A DNA stretch of 64,000 nt from Lumbricus terrestris (lineage: Eukaryota > Annelida > Clitellata > Crassiclitellata > Lumbricidae). Of the stretch, positions 55,501 through 64,000 are shown piece by piece; position 1 is the first letter of the stretch, and every line of letters begins with the position of its first letter. Location: assembly GCA_949752735.1 (NCBI GenBank), contig OX457037.1, forward strand, positions 62,050,686-62,114,685. The letters run 5' to 3'. Both the position numbers and the translations under genes were made by a program. Below the pieces are notes generated by a model. The model saw only the letters and a program-made list of their open reading frames with translations. It was not told the origin of the DNA and searched no databases.

Positions 55501-58500
55501 TAATTCAGTTCTGTTTCCTTGAACTTTGCTTCTATTGCTAATTTTACTTCACCGACAATTTACTTTTCATTCCCAGTTTAACATTAGACTATACTAAATT
55601 GGCCGCGGGTCTTCAACGATCTGGAGAACTTTAGATCTACTCCAATCAAAGAAATGTTTGCATTGTATGTACCTGATTTTAATTGAATGCTTCTTCAATT
55701 AATCAGAAATATTAAATAAATAAGCAGGCTCCTATCTCTGATAGCGATAACGTTATATTTGCAATTTATATAACGCCATGTAAGAAACTAGTGTTGTCAC
55801 CCCTTCAAATTCTCCTAGGCCGACTTCGTCAAAGAACTGAGTAATAGAAGGCTCAGGATATAGTCATCGAAGCTATAATTAGGCTTCTATGCTGTTGAAT
55901 GCTAAGAGTAGGCCTACTCAGGAAGTGATTTAATAAAATGCCCAAGAAACTAGGAAGGTAATTTCTTCTATACAGTCAGTCGCTAGAGAACCTGGAGAAC
56001 TGCTAACTGAGGTCATGTCGGGCCTGGATAGATAAGAAGCGTCGCCGTTGCCAGTGTTTGTTGTGGAATCGGATTTGAACCCTGGACTTCGTTCCACTGC
56101 CACTGTCATGGCAGACGTGCATATCACTCGACCATTGGCCTGGCGGAATGTTTGGGTGCTCTAGGGCGAAATACCCAACATTTTCGATACATCCTGGTAT
56201 TTTAACTCGTAGTGAAAGATTGTCTAATAAGGCTCCGGTTTCATACAGGGAGCTGGACGGTAGAGAATGTTGGCGTCATCGGGAGGGGTTGGAATCGAAC
56301 TCAGAAGTCACCACCTCCTTTCTTCCACCCTTCTCTAAGGACATTCCACAGCAACACGCTGTCATCTCGTCAGATGAAACGGTGTGGGCATCACCGTCTG
56401 AAGCGGGGACGGCGGGTGTCACACTGATAATAATCTGAAATGAATCGTTTATGAAAGGAAATCGGTTCAAAGTCAATTGTACTATTTTCATTGAGAAGAG
56501 GTATATATTTCCAAATCTCCGGATTTGAATCTGATGGATTATCAATAATCGTGGAGCAGTGGCGTAGCAAAGTTTTGGGGGGCCCTTGTGCAGGGTTTTG
56601 GTGGTGGGCCCCTTCATTACTTGAACCTCCTCGATTTCAAACAAAAAGTCTGTGAAAAAACGCCTGACTTTTTTGCGATAGACTCTATCAATTTGCATTA
56701 TTTCGAACCCGAAATTAAATAAAAATTAATTCATTGCAATTTTAATTATTTTTCACCCGTTAGTCTTTACAGGTCTAATCATTTTCTATTTCTTCAGGTT
56801 GCGAGAGAAAATTCAATTAGGTCTAGAGTACCTGACATTATAAAAAATTGCTTCATCTGTATTATAGCCTACTTGCCTATCTACCATCATGAATCTGAAA
56901 GCGTGCATAATTATAGGTAGCCCTACCAGTGGGACTTCTAATACCTTCTGGGTTTCCGGTTGTAACCAGCTGTTATGTAAATATAAATTGATGGTTATGG
57001 TTATGGTTATGGAATTATCATCATCCACGCTTAAATTCTGTCAAACAGCTGGGTCAGTTGACTAAAAAAGAAACAATGTAGTAAATGTGAAGTGACTCAA
57101 GTCTCGGTTGCTCCGATAAGTCTAAAAGAAGAAACCAAAAATTCCGAAATGTAAAAATGTTCACCTGAGCGAATTCCCTTGCGCAAAATATAATTGAGAT
57201 AGCCTACCTTCGTTTCTGAATCCTTTGATAATGCAGCTGGTGTAGCTGCTGTAGCACCATTGTTTCCGAAGCACTTCTCTGCTCGGTGTCAATATTTGTT
57301 TTGTTACATTTGTCAACTTTGTTTTCGTTGATGCTTGATTTGATTTGTTCCTGTTCCGTGTTTCTTGGTTGCCAAATAAACGATTTGATTGATTTGATTT
57401 GAATATCCACCGCCACCACAGCACTGATCAGCACTGATAACTACAGTACATGTAGACTTGATTACATTCTGAATATTCTGAATGTAAAAACTTGACTCTG
57501 ACCACCAGGGGCCTCTAGTGCAGTCTGCACAATCCATTGAACGCCACTGCCGTACATGTAGATATAAACACATTCTGAATAATTCTTAAAATAAAAATTT
57601 GACTCTGACCGCCGGGGGCCCCTAAACAGCCGGGGGCCCTTGTGCACTGCACAGTGCACAAGCTGCACCACCTATTGCTACGCCACTGTCGTGGAGAGTC
57701 ATGCTGGAGGGTCTTCCGGCTTGTCAGCTGGAGCGGATCCAGTCGGTGCTCAACTCCGCTGCACGCATCATATATGGTCGCACACCATCTGACCATGTAA
57801 CTGATTTGTTGCGTGACAATCTGCACTGGCTGCGGGTCCCTCAGCGGATTACATATAAACTATGCCTGATAACATACAAATCTCTACTTAACCTTATGCC
57901 GGACTATATATCAGAATTTTGCATTCGTGTAGCAGATAGTCGACTAAGATCATCGTCAAGGGGTCTGCTACAGGTCCCACGGTCAAACACGATGTTTGGC
58001 GAAAGGTCTTTCGCTGTGTCAGGACCCACTGCATGGAACAGTCTCCCTGACCATGTGAAGCATGCATCCTCGCTTGAAGGGTTCAAATCGAGACTCAAGA
58101 CATATTTGTTCAAACAATCCTATAATTAACAGTGACATGTGATCCCGTGTACAGCGCCCTTTCCTTCGGCCTCGGCTGAGCTACGGCGCTATATAAATCG
58201 TCTTATTATTATTATTATTATTATTATGGAGAAATAGCATTATCTGCGGCCAAAACCAAGAGCGATAAGAGATTTGATGATCACACTGGCGTTGATATGG
58301 GAAGATTTTACTCTGGAACGCATCAGCAGAGCCATCAAGAACTTTACAAGGAAGCATGTGTGACAGTGTGAGCACTGGTGGCAGACTAATTGAACACAAG
58401 ATGTGAAGCACTATCACGCTCATTTAATATAATAATATAAAAAAAATCTTTAATGAACGCTTGTTTGCAGACTGCCTGTTCTGTAAGTACCGGTAGTTAA

Positions 58501-59813
58501 GTTTGAAGTTAATTAATAATTGGATTAGAAATCTGGTTTTAAGCGGGACAAGCCAGCTCTCTTTCTATGAAAAATAATGAAAATAGCGTTGAAATAACAT
58601 TGAAGCAACTCTGAATGGCGCAGACAAAGGGGGTTTCGGGGGTTAAAACCCCCATTGGATTAGAAAGTCTTTTAAAAAGTTATTTATCCACTTAAATAAT
58701 AAAAAAAACAATTGCTTGTAGTAACAATTGTTTTTCTTACTTTATTCTCTTTGCTACTTTATTCCCTATTTATTTGCTGTAATACTGTTGGGCTAGTGTC
58801 AGAAAGGGCACCCGGCCAGGTAAAAAGCCCAAACCCCTCCATCATAAATTCATGGCTACGCCACTGGAATGGAGGCAAACATTGTTTCACTGTGTGCGTC
58901 AATATGAGGGGAAGGGAGAGGTAAAATTTTCTCCCTATCTGAAGGCTTACGACTAACGTATGCGGCTCGAGACTAGAGAGCTGAATGCGGTTACATTGTG
59001 CAGTGGCGGCGCTAGGGGGCTGGGGGTGGGGCTAAGTCCCCCTATCAAAGGCTAAGCCCCCTAAAAAGGCAATATTAACGATTTTCTTCGATTTTCGCCC
59101 TGATGACATAAACAAGGTCGTCGGAAATTTCGGCGGATGAAAATAAGAAATTTCCACGAGACTTCGGCCGATGACTAAAAAAAGGTCCTCAGAAATTTTG
59201 GCGGGTGTATATGTAAAATTTCCTCCGAGGTTTCAGCCCCCCCCCCCAAAAAAACTGAAATTCTGGCGACGCCACTGACACTGTGTCAGATGGAAAGCCA
59301 GTAGGCCATTATACCCTATACTATTAGTTCCTAAAAGAATTTGCAATTACGCCATCTTGCACCATAGGTTCTGCTTTTGCTAAAACTACATTTTGTGATC
59401 ACACTGTCGCTTCTAAACTTTCCATTTCTGGCTACCGTATTCATTCCACCTTAATTAGGCGGCTCTGTGCGTGTATTCTATTCGAAACAATTAAAACAAT
59501 AAAAACAAAGGGGTTAAAAATATTATTATTCATGAAAAAAAAATTGCGAGCTAAAGCGCGTTAACAATAACTCTAAAAATGGTAAACGTCAGTTGTGATT
59601 ATGTATTTAGGTCAACGTCAGGTGTTTGCCACCACCACCTCAATATCGAGAGGTTGTACTCACGTAAATACGGTACGGCGACACAACAACACCTGCATAG
59701 TGGAACTCGATGATGACGGATACGGCTCAAAGTTGATCCGAAAGCGATGCCTCTGGCCATGTACAACTAACCATTGTAACGGCGAAGACAGAAGTGATCC
59801 TTTGCTGGCTTAA
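52510..59813 (+). CDS. Ly6/uPAR-type secreted protein gene L4 (three exons)
   Basis: Exons 52510-52576, 54983-55108 and 59611-59813 join in phase 1 to a 131-residue protein. The signal peptide is MAFTAGFIIQGLCLLMVSAS, and the mature part opens IDCWTC. The domain ends TTNHCNGEDRSDPLLA with the CN hallmark and the [ST]DP tail shared by L1-L3. It has no GPI tail, so it is probably secreted. It is the only member on the plus strand, divergent from L3. An eleventh cysteine arises exactly at the exon 2/3 junction (T plus GT) and gives an odd count. Donors GTAAGC and GTAAGA are good. Intron 2 (4.5 kb) is full of MITEs and LINE pieces. Function unknown. Confidence 0.78.
52749..52898. mobile_element. 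hAT-type MITE, 150 bp
   Basis: Ends CATGGGCGGAATTTGG and inverted AAACTCCGCCCTTG. Flanks GTCATCAG and GCCATCAG match at seven of eight bases. A deleted relative of 34641-34941. In intron 1 of L4. Confidence 0.85.
52907..54982. other. L4 intron 1, nothing recognised
   Basis: Non-coding; TAGGCCTA at 53288, 53401, 53637, 54480 and 54636. Short open frames have no recognisable domain. Confidence 0.4.
54983..55108 (+). CDS. L4 exon 2
   Basis: 126 bp, phase 1-1, with cysteines in DCWTC, ALCFN, DHCPE and HYCGS, ending TYTQMK. Acceptor GATCGCAG, donor GTAAGA at 55109. Confidence 0.83.
55109..55929. other. L4 intron 2, left part
   Basis: 55290-55325 resembles one end of the CATGGGCGGAGTTTGG MITE family (minus strand), but I could not find its partner. 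TAGGCCTA at 55909. Confidence 0.4.
55930..56423 (+). repeat. Diverged LTR fragment related to element B
   Basis: Matches the gag-coding end of the element B LTR over about 490 bp and ends GGCGGGTGTCACA where that LTR ends GGCGGGCGTTACA. Translation aligns with the LTR-encoded Gag: DLNPGLRSTAT, HPGILTRSERLSNKAPVSY, and PQQHAVISSDE versus PQQHAVPSGED. It contains stops and shifts upstream, so it is a relic. No internal region or second LTR is seen. Confidence 0.75.
56557..57688. mobile_element. hAT-type element, 1.1 kb, non-autonomous
   Basis: Ends CAGTGGCGTAGCAAAG and inverted CTATTGCTACGCCACTG, with a perfect 8-bp duplication TCGTGGAG (56549-56556 and 57689-57696). Its right part contains a tandem duplication of about 105 bp (repeated TACATGTAGA...TTGACTCTGACC...GGGGCC). 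No transposase. Confidence 0.9.
57697..58227 (+). mobile_element. CR1/L2-like LINE 3' end
   Basis: Open frame 57701-58129 encodes the last RT blocks: ERIQSVLNSAARIIYGRTPS, LHWLRVPQRITYKL, SSSRGLLQVPRS, FGERSFAVSGPTAWNSLP and FKSRLKTYLF. The short 3' UTR ends GGCGCTATATAAATCG and (TTA)n at 58201-58227. 5'-truncated directly at the duplicated target of the hAT element. No internal stop. Confidence 0.88.
58615..58866 (+). mobile_element. hAT-type MITE, ~250 bp
   Basis: Full-length relative of 28529-28796 in the opposite orientation: GGGTTTCGGGGGTTAAAACC near the left end and CATGGCTACGCCACTG at the right. The left terminus is damaged, so no clear duplication can be assigned. Confidence 0.8.
59001..59277. 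mobile_element. hAT-type MITE, 277 bp
   Basis: Ends CAGTGGCGGCGCTAGG and inverted CTGGCGACGCCACTG. Flanks ACATTGTG and ACACTGTG match at seven of eight bases. Contains GATGACTAAAAAAAGGTCCTC. Same family as 61934-63776. Confidence 0.9.
59611..59813 (+). CDS. L4 exon 3
   Basis: Cysteines in RGCTH, NTCIV, KRCLWPC and NHCNG, then RSDPLLA and stop. Acceptor TATTTAG at 59604-59610. The incoming T completes a TGT cysteine codon; the QRQ that follows aligns with the exon starts of L1 and L2. Confidence 0.82.
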
Positions 59814-60425
59814 AATGAACTCGGCTTCATCCGACGGCTAATTAAGCAAATCGCTTCTGTTTCTCTAAATTCAAGAGATCACTTATGTAGCCTAATTACG
59901 AGAAGCTGTTAATTACACACGCACGACATAATTAGACCTGTTCTAGACCTACCATGATGAATTAGGCTATCCTATTCGATTTTCAATATTATTGATTGAC
60001 GTTAATTTTAATAAACTAAACTTCTAAATGCGATTGGATGATTAGAATTGATACCGATCAGTAATTAACAAAATATAAATGCAAAGTTAAAAGTCTCGGC
60101 CTATTGATGGTTCAAAAGATTATGATGCGTTGCATGGTTTTCGTTGTCGTATACACTTAGTCCATTTAAATCGATTTCCGTTAGAAAAGCGCTACACACA
60201 CAGCGCATTGAAAAAAGTAATTGAAGTGCTTTGCAAATTTTTTGTGACGAGTTAATTCATGCACAAACAGGCGAGAAATGAAAGGTTAACACTGTACATG
60301 GCATGATGATTATAGGGAGGTTGATGCCGTAAAACGCCGTATCTGCATAATTATCTCCATTAATTTTTTATGTAGATTTCAATTTTCGCCAGTTGGCTAG
60401 AGATTTTATAACAGCTTCCTGGTGT
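59814..60425. other. Region downstream of L4
   Basis: AT-rich, no gene seen. Confidence 0.35.
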
Positions 60426-60815
60426 ATTATTATTATTATTATTACATAAACTTATTACGCGCGCAAGGTCACACCAAAGTGTGAATCTGAGGCGCGGATA
60501 GTTAGCCGCCAGAGGAAGATGCAGTTAAAGGTCCATGTGCTTGAAAGCCAAAGAGAAATAGTGAGTTTTGAGCCGCTTTTTGAAGGTAGGGAGTGAATTT
60601 GAGCAACGAAGAGAGAGTGGAAGTAGATTCCATTCTTTGGGAGCAGAGGCATGGAATGCACGCGAGCCCATAACAGTTCTGCATCGAGGCTCAGCTAAAA
60701 GACCCATGCTTGATGATCGCAGGCTACGAAGAGGAATGTAAGGAGTAAGCAGTGACTGAAGGTAGGGAGGTGTTCCGGTAGAGAGGGATTTGTAGGTTAG
60801 TGTAGCGTGAGGATG
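60426..60815 (-). mobile_element. CR1/L2-like LINE 3' end, second copy of the 1-1122 family
   Basis: Minus-strand open frame encodes LTYKSLSTGTPPYLQSLL, MGLLAEPRCRTVMGSRAFHA and PKEWNLLPLSLRCSNSLPTF, nearly identical to 740-1027, followed by the same 3' UTR and a (TAA)n tail. Here the frame is not shifted at the site where the first copy is. Confidence 0.88.
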
Positions 60816-60989
60816 ACGCTGAATAGCCAAGAAAAACGTCATGAAGAAAACTCTCCTTCGCTTTTTTGGTATTGGGTTCCTGTCTTTTTTAGTGCACCCC
60901 ATTGACCGGTTTTGGACCCTTTGCTCTACATGTACAATTGTACATTCTGTAGCCTACACGACAGATGCTAGCTCCCTGCTGCGGTTATG

Positions 60990-61345
60990 TGTGACTCTTC
61001 CATCAACTATATGCTGATGACATTCAGGTGTACGTGCACTGCCGTGCAGCTGATGCAGTGGATTCTTAAGGCTCATAATAATATGCCTATGCTCTGCCAT
61101 TGATGACCTTTCTGTTTGGTTAGCTTAAAATCGTTTGCCTTTGAATCCATCCAAAATCCTAATCATTTGGTTTGATGATCTTAGCCAGTTGACTTATCAA
61201 GATCTGCACCTTTTGGCTGAGGCCTTCCACAAAATTGCTTTCTCTCATACCTTGGAGTGAAACTAAGAACTCAGTTCAGTCCTCCACAGCATGTCAACCT
61301 GGTCACACGAAGCTGCTACTACTTGCTCCGTCAGTTGGAGATACG
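60990..61345 (+). pseudogene. Degenerate CR1-like RT fragment
   Basis: Translation shows YADDIQVYVH (catalytic motif) and, after several stops, LNPSK and RSCYYLLRQLEIRVI, collinear with 62665-63005. An old relic of the same family as the neighbouring LINE. Confidence 0.7.
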
Positions 61346-61933
61346 TGTAATCTTAGATTTGGACGGTGGCATAAGGTCAGAGAAATGATAGCAGAAATAA
61401 GGCAAACCCTGGGCACAACAGGAAGGTGTGTCAATGCAGCCACTTAATTCGTCGCATTGTCATTTCACTTTGAGAATCGAAATGTCGTTGTGCATTTATT
61501 GGAAACTTGCATTTGAATTTCGTACAAGAAAAGAAACTAGAAAAGACTTGACCAACAACCATTGGTGATCGCAGATGCTGCCGCAATCTAATAACTGCCA
61601 ACATGTCGACACTGCTGAAACCCCCAACGCATGCAATTCCAACACGTCACGGTCGTCAGAGTTATTTAACAAGTCGAAGAAATTAAATGTAAGGAAGTTT
61701 TTGAAGAATCAAAGAATTCTGGCAGGTCATAACTATTTACAGGTCATGAGTAAAATAGGTTGGCCAAGTGACCTGCCGCGACCTATGGTGGAGCTGCCAA
61801 TGGAAACCTCCGAGAAGATAAATTAGACCAAACGGAAAGGATCAAGGATTCACTGAATGATTTTGATCCCATTTTGATGTTCCAAAATGCATACAGAAAA
61901 GGAACATAGATCAGATTAGAGTTATTGTATACG
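61346..61933. other. Intergenic, nothing recognised
   Basis: An 83-codon open frame at 61575-61826 has no recognisable domain. Confidence 0.35.
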
Positions 61934-63776
61934 CGGTAGCGGCGCTAGGGGGTTATGGGCGGCTAAGCCCCCCTATAAAAGGCCAACCCCCCCTAACAAT
62001 CAAATTAAACCTAATGATCCTGCACCTACATTCCTAGTGCAGGAACTGATTGACGATTTCCTGCCTTTCCTCACGATCCTATGCAACCGATCCATCAGTG
62101 AGGCATGTTTACCTGCTTCACAGAAACGATCAATTCTTCTGCCTGTATTGAAGCGAGATGGTTTAGATGTTAGCGATCCTGTTAACTATCGTCCAATTGC
62201 AAATGTAACTTTTCTCTCTAAACTTCTAGAGCGCATTGTTGCTAACCAATTGATTGCATATTTAGATGTTAATGAACTGATCCCTTCTCAGCAGTCTGGT
62301 TTCCGGAGGAACCACTTCACAGAGACCCTTTTGCTCCGACTTCTTTCTGACCTGTACTCCGCTATGGACCATGGTCAGGTTACGCTCTTGGCTCTTTTTG
62401 ACGTTTCTTCTGCATTTGATTCTGTGGACCACTCCATCCTCCTGGAACGTCTTTCTACATCCTTTGGGCTGGTTGGACAGCCTCTAGAATGGTTGCGTTC
62501 CTTCCTCTCTGACCGCTCAAACTGTGTGGTTGTTGGATGCTCTAGGTCCCCCTGGGTTCCTGCTCCTTTTGGTGTTCCTCATGGCTCTGTACTTGGCCCC
62601 TTATTATACCTTCTCTACACGGCTGATCTTTGTCCTCTACTTGAGTCCCGGGGTCTCCTCCACCAAATCTTTGCTGATGACACTCAAGCCTACATACATT
62701 CTAACCCATTGGATTCAGTTAGCACTGTGCGCCTAATGTGTCTGACTGTTGACGTCCTTTCCTCTTGGATGGCGTCAAATCGGCTTCTCCTAAATCCCAG
62801 TAAGACTCAATTCATTTGGCTGGGTGGCCGTCGGCAACTTGAGAAGATCGATTTGCCTCTGCTAGCCCAAATCTTGCCTGACATTAGTTTCTCTTCCACG
62901 GTTCGTGACCTGGGTGTTACCCTTGACTGTGAACTCAGTCTCAGCCAGCATGTCAATCTTGTTGCTCGAAGCTGTTACTACTAGCTTCGTCAACTTCGAG
63001 TGATTGCACGCTCTCTCTCTCATGATGCGCTGGTAGTTCTTGTTCATGCCTTCGTAACCAGTCGAATCGACCATTGTTGCTCAATCCTTGTTGGCCTCCC
63101 CCTTGGGGTTCTGGGTCGGTTAGATCGGGTTCTGCGCTCTGCTGCCCGGCTCATTGGACGAATCCCTAAATGTTCCTCTGTTTCTACCTACATGCGTGAT
63201 GTGCTGCATTGGTTGCCAATAGCCCAACGCATCCATTATCGAATTGCTGCCCTGGTCTCACGTTGTATCCTTGGTTGCGCTCCATCCTACCTGCGCATTC
63301 TTTGTCGCCCAGTCTCTGACATTGAAGCGCGTCGGGCCCTTCGCTCTGCTGCAAAGGGACAACTGCTTGTTCCACGGGCTCGCTTGGCTACCAGACAGTG
63401 TCGAGCCTTCTCGGTTGTGGGGCCGTCAATCTGGAATGACCTCCCCCCTAACCTCCATCTCCTCCACCTGACCAGTCAATCCTTATTCCTTAAGTCCCTT
63501 AAATCTTTTTCTTTTGCCGTGGCTGGGCTGGGAGCGCCTCTGAGTAGTTTCTTGAAGGGGCGCTATATAAATGCTAATAATGAATGAATAATGAATGAAT
63601 GAACAATAGTTCATCCGGGTTTTTTACATGCAAAACTGAAATAGTTCTATGATTTTACGATTTTCGACCGGATGACTAAAAAAAGTCGTCAGAAATAATA
63701 TTATGGCAAATGAAAATGGAAAATTTCCTCGGCGAGGACTCAGATCCCCAAAATTGAAATCCTGGGGCCGCCACTG
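61934..63776. mobile_element. hAT-type MITE split by a LINE
   Basis: The left piece 61934-62000 (CGGTAGCGGCGCTAGGGGG) and right piece 63602-63776 (GGATGACTAAAAAAAGTCGTC and the end GGGCCGCCACTG) together match the MITE 59001-59277. Flanks ATTGTATA and ATTGCAGA match at six of eight bases. The interval between the pieces is the LINE 62001-63601. Confidence 0.8.
62001..63601 (+). mobile_element. CR1/L2-like LINE, 5'-truncated, inserted in a MITE
   Basis: AACAAT flanks both sides (61995-62000 and 63602-63607). Carries most of the RT: VNYRPIANVTFLSKLLERIV, SGFRRNHFTET, LLALFDVSSAFDSVDHSIL (first catalytic Asp), GVPHGSVLGPLLY, FADD (IFADDTQAYIH), LGVTLDCELS and the C-terminal blocks to FLKSLKSF. 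A single in-frame TAG at 62982-62984 separates 62037-62984 from 63000-63587; otherwise it is intact. The 3' end GGGGCGCTATATAAATGC leads into an (AATG)n tail. Confidence 0.9.
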
Positions 63777-63784
63777 ATTGCAGA

Positions 63785-64000
63785 CGTAACTTTACAAATT
63801 TCAGATGCAATCTATAGCCTAGACTACTAGTAGGCCTATAGACTTAAACGTTTGCCATTCCGCTTGTTTGTTACCTTGTACGTATGTCTTTCTGGCTAAC
63901 GGTTCTCAATCTGAACGCTCTTGCCGCATCTCGCGTCACAAAACATTTGCAAACATCCTCATTAAAACACTACCGGCATTACTTCATTCAACTAAATATA
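63785..64000. other. Window end, nothing recognised
   Basis: Non-coding, with a TAGGCCTA at 63831. Confidence 0.35.

Noticed and set aside
8637..63838. TAGGCCTA as cloning linker or StuI artefact
   Set aside because: The copies have different flanks, are scattered, and are accompanied by one-base-shorter forms; a library artefact would not give that.

Overview
The window looks like DNA from a marine invertebrate animal, probably a deuterostome such as an echinoderm or hemichordate. The reasons are intron-containing genes with short secreted-protein exons, a Gmr1-like Ty3/gypsy element, CR1/L2- and RTE-type LINEs with microsatellite tails, many hAT-type MITEs, and an extreme excess of the octamer TAGGCCTA. 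The species cannot be named from the sequence.

Host genes. The only host genes I can support form a cluster of small, three-exon, secreted Ly6/uPAR-type (three-finger) genes. None is visible as a single long ORF; they were assembled from exons, all with phase-1 introns. On the minus strand lie L0 (exon 1 only, 1513-1573), L1 (26904-32346), L2 (37562-39921) and L3 (45118-49154, first exon wrecked by a LINE). On the plus strand, head to head with L3, lies L4 (52510-59813). Exon 1 encodes a signal peptide, exon 2 the first half of the cysteine-rich domain and exon 3 the second half, ending in a shared CN-x(4)-[ST]DP tail with no GPI-anchor signal. A short block upstream of the ATG is conserved between the genes.

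Mobile DNA, left to right. A 5'-cut CR1/L2-like LINE occupies 1-1122. From 2729 to 21525 there is a nest of two LTR retrotransposons. Element A is a Gmr1-like Ty3/gypsy element with 448-bp LTRs and an ACCT target duplication; it carries gag, protease and the start of integrase but no reverse transcriptase. Element B (8392-21389, minus strand, 2302-bp LTRs, GTAC duplication) is a complete Ty3/gypsy element inserted into the 3' LTR of A, and its gag-pol ORF starts inside its own LTR. From 23115 to 25642 there is a CACTA-like DNA transposon containing an RTE LINE. The intron of L1 holds a 2.3-kb long-TIR transposon (29225-31525). At 33114-33537 there is a MITE whose core is telomere-like (CCCTAA)n. 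The right half holds at least ten hAT-type MITEs with 8-bp duplications, tRNA-derived SINEs that share a 3' end with a LINE, several LINE 3' ends, twin perfect palindromes between L3 and L4, and a diverged LTR fragment related to element B.

Most of the remaining DNA is AT-rich intron or intergenic sequence. There is no rRNA, CRISPR or intact tRNA gene. The strongest leads are the TAGGCCTA excess with its possible origin as an excision footprint, the secreted Ly6 cluster, the RT-less but apparently recently mobile element A, the LTR-encoded Gag of element B, the telomere-repeat MITE and the twin palindromes.
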